Source: Xanthostigma xanthostigma
Lineage: Eukaryota; Arthropoda; Insecta; Raphidioptera; Raphidiidae
NCBI GenBank assembly: GCA_963575645.1
Contig: OY754472.1
Coordinates: 25,669,401 to 25,733,400 of the forward strand
Direction of reading: 5' to 3'
DNA length: 64,000 nucleotides
Part shown: positions 38,662 to 53,078 of the stretch, piece by piece
How the letters are laid out: every line of letters begins with the position of its first letter
Position numbering within the stretch: the first letter of the stretch is position 1
Translations under genes and position numbers: made by a program
Notes under the pieces: generated by a model
Seen by the model: only the letters and a program-made list of their open reading frames with translations
Database searches by the model: none
Told to the model about the DNA's origin: nothing

Positions 38662-41600
38662 ATGTGGGTAAAGTCTATTTACACTATAACATTCAGGTTT
38701 GGATCATCCTCTCATAAGAAAATGCAATCTGCATATTTACTATTATTTTCACGCAGACAAGCAGTTTTTACATGCTTCACAACAATTGCGTTCAAATGAG
38801 TCCTTATAGGCAAAATTGCTTTATTTTACAAAGGTAAGTCTATTTACACTATAACATTCAGGTTTGGATCATTCTCTCATAAGAAAATGCAAACTGCATA
38901 TTTACCATTATTTTAACGCAGACAAGCAGTTTTTACATGCTTTATGACAGTTAGGGGCAAATGAGTCCTTATAGGCAAAATTGCTTTATTTCATGAAGGT
39001 AAGTCTATTTACACTATAACATTCAGGTTTGGATCATTCTCTCATAAGAAAATGCAAACTGCATATTTACTATTATTTTCACGCAGACAAGCAGTTTTTA
39101 CATGCTTCACGACAATTGCGTGCGAATGAGTCCTTATAGGCAAAATTGCTTTATTTTACAAAGGTAAGTCTATTTACACTATAACATTCAGGTTTGGATC
39201 AATCTCTCATAAGAAAGTGCAAGCTGCATATTAACTATTATTTTAACGCATACAAGCTGTTTTTACATGCTTTATGACAATTAGGTGCAAATGAGTCCTT
39301 ATAGGCAAAATTGCTTTATTTTTATGAGGGTAAGTCTATTTTCACTATTACATTCAGGTTTGGATCATTCTCTCATAAGAAAATGCAAACTGCATATTTA
39401 CTATCATTTTCACGCAGACAAGCAGTTTTTACATGCTTCAAGACAATTGCGTGCAAATGAGTCCTCATAGGTAAAATTGCTTTATTTTACAAAGGTACGT
39501 CCATTTACACTATAACATTCAGGTTGGATCATTTTCTCAAAAGATAATGCAAATTGATCATTTCCTATTATTTTCACGCAGACAAGCAGTTTTTACATGC
39601 TTTACGACAATTAGGTGCAAATGAGTCCTTATAGGCCAAATTGCTTTATTTTCCAAAGGTAAGTCTATTTACACTATAACATTCAGGTTTGGATCATTCT
39701 CTCATAAGAAAATGCAAGCTTCATATTAACCATTATTTTAACGCTGACAAGCAGTTTTTACATGCTTTATGACAATTAGGGGCAAATGAGTTCTTATAGG
39801 CAAAATTGCTTTATTTCATGAAGGTAAGTCTATTTACACTATAACATTCAGGTTTGGATCATTCTCTCATAAGAAAATGCAAACTGCATATTAACCATTA
39901 TTTTAACGCAGACAAGCAGTTTTTACATGCTTCACGACAATTGCGTGCAAATGAGTCCTTATAGGTAAAATTGCTTTATTTTACAAAGGTAAGTCCATTT
40001 ACACTATAACATTCAGGTTTGGATCATTTTCTCAAAAGATAATTCAAATTGATCATTTCCTATTATTTTCACGCAGACAAGCAGTTTTTACATGCTTTAC
40101 GACAATTAGGTGCAAATGAGTCCTTATAGGCAAAATTGCTTTATTTTACAAAGGTTAGTCTATTTTCACTATAACATTCAGGTTTGGATCATTCTCTCAT
40201 AAGAAAATGCAAACTGCATATTAACTATTATTTTAACGCATACAAGCAGTTTTTACAAGATTTATGACAATTAGGTGCAAATGAGTCCTTATAGGCAAAA
40301 TTGCTTTATTTCATCAGGGTATGTCTATTTACACTATAACATTCAGGTTTGGATCATTCTCTCATAAGAAAATGCAAACTGCATATTAACCATTATTTTA
40401 ACGCATACAAGCAGTTTTTACATGCTTTATGACAATTAGAGGCAAATGAGTCCTTATAGGCAAAATTGCTTTATTTCATGAAGGTAAGTCTATTTTTACT
40501 ATAACATTCAGGTTTGGATCATTCTCTCATAAGAAAATGCAAACAGCATATAAACCATTATTTTAACGCATACAAGCAGTTTTTACATGCTTTATGACAA
40601 TTAGGGGCAAATGAGTCCTTATAGGCAAAATTGCTTTATTTCATGAAGGTAAGTCTATTTACACTATGACATTCAGCTTTGGATCATTCTCTCATAAGAA
40701 AATGCAAACTTCATATTAACCATTATTTTAACTCTGACAAGCAGTTTTTACATGCTTTATGACAAATAGGGGCAAATGAGTCCTTATAGGCAAAATTGCT
40801 TTATTTCATGAAGGTAAGTCTATTTTAACTATAACATTCAGGTTTGGATCATTCTCTCATAAGAAAATGCAAACTGCATATTAACCATTATTTTAACGCA
40901 GACAAGCAGATTTTACATGCTTCTCGACAATTGCGTGCAAATAAGTCCTTATAGGCAAAATTGCTTTTTTTTACAAAGGTAAGTCTATTTACACTATAAC
41001 ATTCAGGTTTGGATCATTCTCTCATAAGAAAATACAAACTGCATATTAACCATTATTTAAACGCAGACAAGCAGTTTTTACATGCTTTACGACAATTAGG
41101 TGCAAATGAGTCTTTATAGGCAAAATTGCTTAATTTCATGAGTGTAAGTCTATTTACACTATAACATTCAGGTTTGGATCATTCTCTCATAAGAAAATGC
41201 AAACTGCATATTTACTATCATTTTCACACAGACAAGCAGTTTTTACATGCTTCACGACAATTGCGTGCAAATTAGTCCTTATAGGCAAAATTGCTTTATT
41301 TCATCAGGGTATGTCTATTTACACTATAACATTCAGGTTTGGATCATTCTCTCATAAGAAAATGCAAACTGCATATTAACCATTATTTTAACGCATACAA
41401 ACAGTTTTTACATGCTTTATGACAATTAGAGGCAAATGAGTCCTTATAGGCAAAATTGCTTTATTTCATGAAGGTAAGTCTATTTTTACTATAACATTCA
41501 GGTTTGGATCATTCTCTCATAAGAAAATACAAACTGCATATTAACCATTATTTAAACGCAGACAAGCAGTATTTACATGCTTTACGACAATTAGGTGCAA

Positions 41601-43117
41601 ATGAGTCTTTATACGCAAAATTGCTTTATTTCATAAGTTTAAGTCTATTTACACTATAACATTCAGGTTTGGAGCATTCTCTCATAAGAAAATGCAAACT
41701 GCATATTAACCATTATTTAAACGCAGACAAGTAGTTTTTACATGCTTCACGACAATTGCGTGCAAATTAGTCCTTATAGGCAAAATTGCTTTATTTCATC
41801 AGGGTATGTCTATTTACACTATAACATTCAGGTTTGGATCATTTTCTCATAAGAAAATGCAAACTGCATATTAACCATTATTTTAACGCATACAAACAGT
41901 TTTTACATGCTTTATGACAATTAGAGGCAAATGAGTCCTTATAGGCAAACTTGCTTTATTTCATGAAGGTAAGTCTATTTTTACTATAACATTCAGGTTT
42001 GGATCATTCTCTCATAAGAAAATACAAACTGCATATTAACCATTATTTAAACGCAGACAAGCAGTTTTTACATGCTTTACGACAATTAGGTGCAAATGAG
42101 TCTTTATAGGCAAAATTGCTTTATTTCATGAGTTGAAGTCTATTTACACTATAACATTCAGGTTTAGATCATTCTCTCATAAGAAAATGCAAACTTCATA
42201 TTAACCATTATTTTAACGCTGACAAGCAGTTTTTACAAGCTTTATGACAATTAGGTGCAAATGAGTCCTTATAGGCAAAATTGCTTTATTTCATCAGGGT
42301 ATGTCTATTTACACTATAACATTCAGGTTTGGATCATTCTCTCATAAGAAAATGCAAACTGCATTATAACCATTATTTTAACGCATACAAGCAGTTTTTA
42401 CATGCTTTATGACAATTAGGGGCAATTGAGTCCTTATAGGCAAAATTGCTTTATTTCATGAAGGTAAGTCTATTTACACTATAACATTCAGGTTTGGATC
42501 ATTCTCTCATAAGAAAATGCAAACTTCATATTAACCATTATTTTAACGCTGACAAGCAGTTTTTACATGCTTTATGACAATTAGGGGCAAATGAGTCCTT
42601 ATAGGCAAAATTGCTTTATTTCATCAGAGTATGTCTATTTACACTATAACATTCAGGTTTGGATCATTCTCTCATAAGAAAATGTAAACTGCATATTAAC
42701 CATTATTTTAACGCATACAAGCAGTTTTTACATGCTTTATGACAATTAGGGGCAAATGAGTCCTTATAGGCAAAATTGCTTTCTTTCATGAAGGTAAGTC
42801 TATTTACACTATAACATTCAGGTTTGGATCATTCTCTCATAAGAAAATGCAAACTTCATATTAACCATTATTTTAACGCTGACAAGCAGTTTTTACATGC
42901 TTTATGATAATTAGGGGCAAATGAGTCCTTATAGGCAAAATTGCTTTATTTCATGAAGGTAAGTCTATTTACACTATAACATTCAGGTTTGGATCATTCT
43001 CTCGTAAGAAAATGCAAACTGCATATTAACCATTATTTTAACGCAGACAAGCAGATTTTACATGCTTCACGACAATTGCGTGCAAATGAGTCCTTATAGG
43101 CAAAATTGCTTTATTTC
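38662..43117 (+). repeat. HOR Y, copy 2 (27 monomers, 4456 bp)
   Basis: This is the basic form of Y. It follows Y1 at offset 7757 up to the 8-monomer block and at offset 6437 after it, as expected if one 8-monomer copy is absent. Like Y1 it opens with the atgcaatctgcat variant (38723), which is normal where Y follows X. Confidence 0.9.
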
Positions 43118-46100
43118 ATGTGGGTAAAGTCTATTTACACTATAACATTCAGGTTTGGATCATCCTCTCATAAGAAAATGCAAACTGCATATTTACTATT
43201 ATTTTCACGCAGACAAGCAGTTTTTACATGCTTCACAACAATTGCGTTCAAATGAGTCCTTATAGGCAAAATTGCTTTATTTTACAAAGGTAAGTCTATT
43301 TACACTATAACATTCAGGTTTGGATCATTCTCTCATAAGAAAATGCAAACTGCATATTTACCATTATTTTAACGCAGACAAGCAGTTTTTACATGCTTTA
43401 TGACAGTTAGGGGCAAATGAGTCCTTATAGGCAAAATTGCTTTATTTCATGAAGGTAAGTCTATTTACACTATAACATTCAGGTTTGGATCATTCTCTCA
43501 TAAGAAAATGCAAACTGCATATTTACTATTATTTTCACGCAGACAAGCAGTTTTTACATGCTTCACGACAATTGCGTGCGAATGAGTCCTTATAGGCAAA
43601 ATTGCTTTATTTTACAAAGGTAAGTCTATTTACACTATAACATTCAGGTTTGGATCAATCTCTCATAAGAAAGTGCAAGCTGCATATTAACTATTATTTT
43701 AACGCATACAAGCTGTTTTTACATGCTTTATGACAATTAGGTGCAAATGAGTCCTTATAGGCAAAATTGCTTTATTTTTATGAGGGTAAGTCTATTTTCA
43801 CTATTACATTCAGGTTTGGATCATTCTCTCATAAGAAAATGCAAACTGCATATTTACTATCATTTTCACGCAGACAAGCAGTTTTTACATGCTTCAAGAC
43901 AATTGCGTGCAAATGAGTCCTCATAGGTAAAATTGCTTTATTTTACAAAGGTACGTCCATTTACACTATAACATTCAGGTTGGATCATTTTCTCAAAAGA
44001 TAATGCAAATTGATCATTTCCTATTATTTTCACGCAGACAAGCAGTTTTTACATGCTTTACGACAATTAGGTGCAAATGAGTCCTTATAGGCCAAATTGC
44101 TTTATTTTCCAAAGGTAAGTCTATTTACACTATAACATTCAGGTTTGGATCATTCTCTCATAAGAAAATGCAAGCTTCATATTAACCATTATTTTAACGC
44201 TGACAAGCAGTTTTTACATGCTTTATGACAATTAGGGGCAAATGAGTTCTTATAGGCAAAATTGCTTTATTTCATGAAGGTAAGTCTATTTACACTATAA
44301 CATTCAGGTTTGGATCATTCTCTCATAAGAAAATGCAAACTGCATATTAACCATTATTTTAACGCAGACAAGCAGTTTTTACATGCTTCACGACAATTGC
44401 GTGCAAATGAGTCCTTATAGGTAAAATTGCTTTATTTTACAAAGGTAAGTCCATTTACACTATAACATTCAGGTTTGGATCATTTTCTCAAAAGATAATT
44501 CAAATTGATCATTTCCTATTATTTTCACGCAGACAAGCAGTTTTTACATGCTTTACGACAATTAGGTGCAAATGAGTCCTTATAGGCAAAATTGCTTTAT
44601 TTTACAAAGGTTAGTCTATTTTCACTATAACATTCAGGTTTGGATCATTCTCTCATAAGAAAATGCAAACTGCATATTAACTATTATTTTAACGCATACA
44701 AGCAGTTTTTACAAGATTTATGACAATTAGGTGCAAATGAGTCCTTATAGGCAAAATTGCTTTATTTCATCAGGGTATGTCTATTTACACTATAACATTC
44801 AGGTTTGGATCATTCTCTCATAAGAAAATGCAAACTGCATATTAACCATTATTTTAACGCATACAAGCAGTTTTTACATGCTTTATGACAATTAGAGGCA
44901 AATGAGTCCTTATAGGCAAAATTGCTTTATTTCATGAAGGTAAGTCTATTTTTACTATAACATTCAGGTTTGGATCATTCTCTCATAAGAAAATGCAAAC
45001 AGCATATAAACCATTATTTTAACGCATACAAGCAGTTTTTACATGCTTTATGACAATTAGGGGCAAATGAGTCCTTATAGGCAAAATTGCTTTATTTCAT
45101 GAAGGTAAGTCTATTTACACTATGACATTCAGCTTTGGATCATTCTCTCATAAGAAAATGCAAACTTCATATTAACCATTATTTTAACTCTGACAAGCAG
45201 TTTTTACATGCTTTATGACAAATAGGGGCAAATGAGTCCTTATAGGCAAAATTGCTTTATTTCATGAAGGTAAGTCTATTTTAACTATAACATTCAGGTT
45301 TGGATCATTCTCTCATAAGAAAATGCAAACTGCATATTAACCATTATTTTAACGCAGACAAGCAGATTTTACATGCTTCTCGACAATTGCGTGCAAATAA
45401 GTCCTTATAGGCAAAATTGCTTTTTTTTACAAAGGTAAGTCTATTTACACTATAACATTCAGGTTTGGATCATTCTCTCATAAGAAAATACAAACTGCAT
45501 ATTAACCATTATTTAAACGCAGACAAGCAGTTTTTACATGCTTTACGACAATTAGGTGCAAATGAGTCTTTATAGGCAAAATTGCTTAATTTCATGAGTG
45601 TAAGTCTATTTACACTATAACATTCAGGTTTGGATCATTCTCTCATAAGAAAATGCAAACTGCATATTTACTATCATTTTCACACAGACAAGCAGTTTTT
45701 ACATGCTTCACGACAATTGCGTGCAAATTAGTCCTTATAGGCAAAATTGCTTTATTTCATCAGGGTATGTCTATTTACACTATAACATTCAGGTTTGGAT
45801 CATTCTCTCATAAGAAAATGCAAACTGCATATTAACCATTATTTTAACGCATACAAACAGTTTTTACATGCTTTATGACAATTAGAGGCAAATGAGTCCT
45901 TATAGGCAAAATTGCTTTATTTCATGAAGGTAAGTCTATTTTTACTATAACATTCAGGTTTGGATCATTCTCTCATAAGAAAATACAAACTGCATATTAA
46001 CCATTATTTAAACGCAGACAAGCAGTATTTACATGCTTTACGACAATTAGGTGCAAATGAGTCTTTATACGCAAAATTGCTTTATTTCATAAGTTTAAGT

Positions 46101-47573
46101 CTATTTACACTATAACATTCAGGTTTGGAGCATTCTCTCATAAGAAAATGCAAACTGCATATTAACCATTATTTAAACGCAGACAAGTAGTTTTTACATG
46201 CTTCACGACAATTGCGTGCAAATTAGTCCTTATAGGCAAAATTGCTTTATTTCATCAGGGTATGTCTATTTACACTATAACATTCAGGTTTGGATCATTT
46301 TCTCATAAGAAAATGCAAACTGCATATTAACCATTATTTTAACGCATACAAACAGTTTTTACATGCTTTATGACAATTAGAGGCAAATGAGTCCTTATAG
46401 GCAAACTTGCTTTATTTCATGAAGGTAAGTCTATTTTTACTATAACATTCAGGTTTGGATCATTCTCTCATAAGAAAATACAAACTGCATATTAACCATT
46501 ATTTAAACGCAGACAAGCAGTTTTTACATGCTTTACGACAATTAGGTGCAAATGAGTCTTTATAGGCAAAATTGCTTTATTTCATGAGTTGAAGTCTATT
46601 TACACTATAACATTCAGGTTTAGATCATTCTCTCATAAGAAAATGCAAACTTCATATTAACCATTATTTTAACGCTGACAAGCAGTTTTTACAAGCTTTA
46701 TGACAATTAGGTGCAAATGAGTCCTTATAGGCAAAATTGCTTTATTTCATCAGGGTATGTCTATTTACACTATAACATTCAGGTTTGGATCATTCTCTCA
46801 TAAGAAAATGCAAACTGCATTATAACCATTATTTTAACGCATACAAGCAGTTTTTACATGCTTTATGACAATTAGGGGCAATTGAGTCCTTATAGGCAAA
46901 ATTGCTTTATTTCATGAAGGTAAGTCTATTTACACTATAACATTCAGGTTTGGATCATTCTCTCATAAGAAAATGCAAACTTCATATTAACCATTATTTT
47001 AACGCTGACAAGCAGTTTTTACATGCTTTATGACAATTAGGGGCAAATGAGTCCTTATAGGCAAAATTGCTTTATTTCATCAGAGTATGTCTATTTACAC
47101 TATAACATTCAGGTTTGGATCATTCTCTCATAAGAAAATGTAAACTGCATATTAACCATTATTTTAACGCATACAAGCAGTTTTTACATGCTTTATGACA
47201 ATTAGGGGCAAATGAGTCCTTATAGGCAAAATTGCTTTCTTTCATGAAGGTAAGTCTATTTACACTATAACATTCAGGTTTGGATCATTCTCTCATAAGA
47301 AAATGCAAACTTCATATTAACCATTATTTTAACGCTGACAAGCAGTTTTTACATGCTTTATGATAATTAGGGGCAAATGAGTCCTTATAGGCAAAATTGC
47401 TTTATTTCATGAAGGTAAGTCTATTTACACTATAACATTCAGGTTTGGATCATTCTCTCGTAAGAAAATGCAAACTGCATATTAACCATTATTTTAACGC
47501 AGACAAGCAGATTTTACATGCTTCACGACAATTGCGTGCAAATGAGTCCTTATAGGCAAAATTGCTTTATTTC
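43118..47573 (+). repeat. HOR Y, copy 3 (4456 bp), directly after Y2
   Basis: Every marker of Y2 recurs 4456 bp later and no indel was noticed. Its opening, however, reads atgcaaactgcat near 43176, like X, instead of atgcaatctgcat like Y1, Y2 and Y4. It then becomes Y-like at atgcaaactgcatatttacc near 43340, where X has aaaatgcat. The unit start is therefore an X/Y hybrid. Confidence 0.9.
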
Positions 47574-49554
47574 ATGTGGGTAAAGTCTATTTACACTATA
47601 ACATTCAGGTTTGGATCATCCTCTCATAAGAAAATGCAAACTGCATATTTACTATTATTTTCACGCAGACAAGCAGTTTTTACATGCTTCACAACAATTG
47701 CGTTCAAATGAGTCCTTATAGGCAAAATTGCTTTATTTTACAAAGGTAAGTCTATTTACACTATAACATTCAGGTTTGGATCATTCTCTCATAAGAAAAT
47801 GCAAAATGCATATTTACCATTATTTTAACGCAGACAAGCAGTTTTTACATGCTTTATGACAGTTAGGGGCAAATGAGTCCTTATAGGCAAAATTGCTTTA
47901 TTTCATGAAGGTAAGTCTATTTACACTATAACATTCAGGTTTGGATCATTCTCTCATAAGAAAATGCAAACTGCATATTTACTATTATTTTCACGCAGAC
48001 AAGCAGTTTTTACATGCTTCACGACAATTGCGTGCGAATGAGTCCTTATAAGCAAAATTGCTTTATTTTACAAAGGTAAGTCTATTTACACTATAACATT
48101 CAGGTTTGGATCAATCTCTCATAAGAAAGTGCAAGCTCCATATTAACTATTATTTTAACGCATACAAGCTGTTTTTACATGCTTTATGACAATTAGGTGC
48201 AAATGAGTCCTTATAGGCAAAATTGCTTTATTTTTATGAGGGTAAGTCTATTTTCACTATTACATTCAGGTTTAGATCATTCTCTCATAAGAAAATGCAA
48301 ACTGCATATTTACTATCATTTTCACGCAGACAAGCAGTTTTTACATGCTTCAAGACAATTGCGTGCAAATGAGTCCTCATAGGTAAAATTGCTTTATTTT
48401 ACAAAGGTACGTCCATTTACACTATAACATTCAGGTTGGTACATTTTCTCAAAAGATAATGCAAATTGATCATTTCCTATTATTTTCACGCAGACAAGCA
48501 GTTTTTACATGCTTTACGACAATTAGGTGCAAATGAGTCCTTATAGGCAAAATTGCTTTATTTCATGAAGGTAAGTCTATTTACACTATAACATTCAGGT
48601 TTGGATCATTCTCTCATAAGAAAATGCAAACTTCATATTAACCATTATTTTAACGCTGACAAGCAGATTTTACATGCTTTATGACAATTAGGGGCAAATG
48701 AGTCCTTATAGGCAAAATTGCTTTATTTCATCAGGGTATGTCTATTTACACTATAACATTCTGGTTTGGATCATTCTCTCATAAGAAAACGTAAACTGCA
48801 TATTAACCATTATTTTAACGCATACAAGCAGTTTTTACATGCTTTATGACAATTAGGGGCAAATGAGTCCTTATAGGCAAAATTGCTTTCTTTCATGAAG
48901 GTAAGTCTATTTACACTATAACATTCAGGTTTGGATCATTCTCTCATAAGAAAATGCAAACTTCATATTAACCATTATTTTAACGCTGACAAGCAGTTTT
49001 TACATGCTTTATGTTAATTAGGGGCAAATGAGTCCTTATAGGCAAAATTGCTTTATTTCATGAAGGTAAGTCTATTTACACTATAACATTCAGGTTTGGA
49101 TCATTCTCTCATAAGAAAATGCAAACTGCATATTAACCATTATTTTAACGCAGACAAGCAGATTTTACATGCTTCACGACAATTGCGTGCAAATGAGTCC
49201 TTATAGGCAAAATTGCTTTTTTTTACAAAGGTAAGTCTATTTACACTATAACATTCAGGTTTGGATCATTCTCTCATAAGAAAATACAATCTGCATATTA
49301 ACCATTATTTAAACGCAGACAAGCAGTTTTTACATGCTTTACGACAATTAGGTGCAAATGGGTCTTTATAGGCAAAATTGCTTTATTTCATGAGTGTAAG
49401 TCTATTTACACTATAACATTCAGGTTTGGATCATTCTCTCATAAGAAAATGCAAACTGCATATTAACCATTATTTAAACGCAGACAAGCAGTTTTTACAT
49501 GCTTTACGACAATTAGGTGCAAATGAGTCTTTATAGGCAAAATTGCTTTATTTC
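47574..49554 (+). repeat. HOR X, copy 3 (1981 bp)
   Basis: Collinear with X2 at offset 10893. It carries all X markers, plus a private gcaagctccatatt near 48133 where X1 and X2 read gcaagctgc. Confidence 0.9.
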
Positions 49555-50351
49555 ATGTGGGTAAAGTCTATTTACACTATAACATTCAGGTTTGGATCAT
49601 CCTCTCATAAGAAAATGCAATCTGCATATTTACTATTATTTTCACGCAGACAAGCAGTTTTTACATGCTTCACAACAATTGCGTTCAAATGAGTCCTTAT
49701 AGGCAAAATTGCTTTATTTTACAAAGGTAAGTCTATTTACACTATAACATTCAGGTTTGGATCATTCTCTCATAAGAAAATGCAAACTGCATATTTACCA
49801 TTATTTTAACGCAGACAAGCAGTTTTTACATGCTTTATGACAGTTAGGGGCAAATGAGTCCTTATAGGCAAAATTGCTTTATTTCATGAAGGTAAGTCTA
49901 TTTACACTATAACATTCAGGTTTGGATCATTCTCTCATAAGAAAATGCAAACTGCATATTTACTATTATTTTCACGCAGACAAGCAGTTTTTACATGCTT
50001 CACGACAATTGCGTGCGAATGAGTCCTTATAGGCAAAATTGCTTTATTTTACAAAGGTAAGTCTATTTACACTATAACATTCAGGTTTGGATCAATCTCT
50101 CATAAGAAAGTGCAAGCTGCATATTAACTATTATTTTAACGCATACAAGCTGTTTTTACATGCTTTATGACAATTAGGTGCAAATGAGTCCTTATAGGCA
50201 AAATTGCTTTATTTTTATGAGGGTAAGTCTATTTTCACTATTACATTCAGGTTTGGATCATTCTCTCATAAGAAAATGCAAACTGCATATTTACTATCAT
50301 TTTCACGCAGACAAGCAGTTTTTACATGCTTCAAGACAATTGCGTGCAAAT

Positions 50352-51340
50352 GAGTCCTCATAGGTAAAATTGCTTTATTTTACAAAGGTACGTCCATTTA
50401 CACTATAACATTCAGGTTGGATCATTTTCTCAAAAGATAATGCAAATTGATCATTTCCTATTATTTTCACGCAGACAAGCAGTTTTTACATGCTTTACGA
50501 CAATTAGGTGCAAATGAGTCCTTATAGGCCAAATTGCTTTATTTTCCAAAGGTAAGTCTATTTACACTATAACATTCAGGTTTGGATCATTCTCTCATAA
50601 GAAAATGCAAGCTTCATATTAACCATTATTTTAACGCTGACAAGCAGTTTTTACATGCTTTATGACAATTAGGGGCAAATGAGTTCTTATAGGCAAAATT
50701 GCTTTATTTCATGAAGGTAAGTCTATTTACACTATAACATTCAGGTTTGGATCATTCTCTCATAAGAAAATGCAAACTGCATATTAACCATTATTTTAAC
50801 GCAGACAAGCAGTTTTTACATGCTTCACGACAATTGCGTGCAAATGAGTCCTTATAGGTAAAATTGCTTTATTTTACAAAGGTAAGTCCATTTACACTAT
50901 AACATTCAGGTTTGGATCATTTTCTCAAAAGATAATTCAAATTGATCATTTCCTATTATTTTCACGCAGACAAGCAGTTTTTACATGCTTTACGACAATT
51001 AGGTGCAAATGAGTCCTTATAGGCAAAATTGCTTTATTTTACAAAGGTTAGTCTATTTTCACTATAACATTCAGGTTTGGATCATTCTCTCATAAGAAAA
51101 TGCAAACTGCATATTAACTATTATTTTAACGCATACAAGCAGTTTTTACAAGATTTATGACAATTAGGTGCAAATGAGTCCTTATAGGCAAAATTGCTTT
51201 ATTTCATCAGGGTATGTCTATTTACACTATAACATTCAGGTTTGGATCATTCTCTCATAAGAAAATGCAAACTGCATATTAACCATTATTTTAACGCATA
51301 CAAGCAGTTTTTACATGCTTTATGACAATTAGAGGCAAAT
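50352..51340 (+). repeat. 6-monomer tandem duplication in Y4, copy 1
   Basis: gagtcctcatagg at 50352 recurs at 51341, 989 bp later (6 x 165 - 1; the -1 is the ggttgg deletion). This copy is preceded by the normal tcaagacaattgcg. Confidence 0.87.
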
Positions 51341-52329
51341 GAGTCCTCATAGGTAAAATTGCTTTATTTTACAAAGGTACGTCCATTTACACTATAACAT
51401 TCAGGTTGGATCATTTTCTCAAAAGATAATGCAAATTGATCATTTCCTATTATTTTCACGCAGACAAGCAGTTTTTACATGCTTTACGACAATTAGGTGC
51501 AAATGAGTCCTTATAGGCCAAATTGCTTTATTTTCCAAAGGTAAGTCTATTTACACTATAACATTCAGGTTTGGATCATTCTCTCATAAGAAAATGCAAG
51601 CTTCATATTAACCATTATTTTAACGCTGACAAGCAGTTTTTACATGCTTTATGACAATTAGGGGCAAATGAGTTCTTATAGGCAAAATTGCTTTATTTCA
51701 TGAAGGTAAGTCTATTTACACTATAACATTCAGGTTTGGATCATTCTCTCATAAGAAAATGCAAACTGCATATTAACCATTATTTTAACGCAGACAAGCA
51801 GTTTTTACATGCTTCACGACAATTGCGTGCAAATGAGTCCTTATAGGTAAAATTGCTTTATTTTACAAAGGTAAGTCCATTTACACTATAACATTCAGGT
51901 TTGGATCATTTTCTCAAAAGATAATTCAAATTGATCATTTCCTATTATTTTCACGCAGACAAGCAGTTTTTACATGCTTTACGACAATTAGGTGCAAATG
52001 AGTCCTTATAGGCAAAATTGCTTTATTTTACAAAGGTTAGTCTATTTTCACTATAACATTCAGGTTTGGATCATTCTCTCATAAGAAAATGCAAACTGCA
52101 TATTAACTATTATTTTAACGCATACAAGCAGTTTTTACAAGATTTATGACAATTAGGTGCAAATGAGTCCTTATAGGCAAAATTGCTTTATTTCATCAGG
52201 GTATGTCTATTTACACTATAACATTCAGGTTTGGATCATTCTCTCATAAGAAAATGCAAACTGCATATTAACCATTATTTTAACGCATACAAGCAGTTTT
52301 TACATGCTTTATGACAATTAGAGGCAAAT
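51341..52329 (+). repeat. 6-monomer tandem duplication in Y4, copy 2
   Basis: Preceded by gacaattagaggc instead of the normal caagacaattgcg, so the junction lies in the conserved caaatgagtcc near 51335-51346. It differs in extent from the 8-monomer duplication of Y1 although both start within about one monomer of the same place in Y, so the two events look independent. Confidence 0.86.
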
Positions 52330-53078
52330 GAGTCCTTATAGGCAAAATTGCTTTATTTCATGAAGGTAAGTCTATTTTTACTATAACATTCAGGTTTGGA
52401 TCATTCTCTCATAAGAAAATGCAAACAGCATATAAACCATTATTTTAACGCATACAAGCAGTTTTTACATGCTTTATGACAATTAGGGGCAAATGAGTCC
52501 TTATAGGCAAAATTGCTTTATTTCATGAAGGTAAGTCTATTTACACTATGACATTCAGCTTTGGATCATTCTCTCATAAGAAAATGCAAACTTCATATTA
52601 ACCATTATTTTAACTCTGACAAGCAGTTTTTACATGCTTTATGACAAATAGGGGCAAATGAGTCCTTATAGGCAAAATTGCTTTATTTCATGAAGGTAAG
52701 TCTATTTTAACTATAACATTCAGGTTTGGATCATTCTCTCATAAGAAAATGCAAACTGCATATTAACCATTATTTTAACGCAGACAAGCAGATTTTACAT
52801 GCTTCTCGACAATTGCGTGCAAATAAGTCCTTATAGGCAAAATTGCTTTTTTTTACAAAGGTAAGTCTATTTACACTATAACATTCAGGTTTGGATCATT
52901 CTCTCATAAGAAAATACAAACTGCATATTAACCATTATTTAAACGCAGACAAGCAGTTTTTACATGCTTTACGACAATTAGGTGCAAATGAGTCTTTATA
53001 GGCAAAATTGCTTAATTTCATGAGTGTAAGTCTATTTACACTATAACATTCAGGTTTGGATCATTCTCTCATAAGAAA

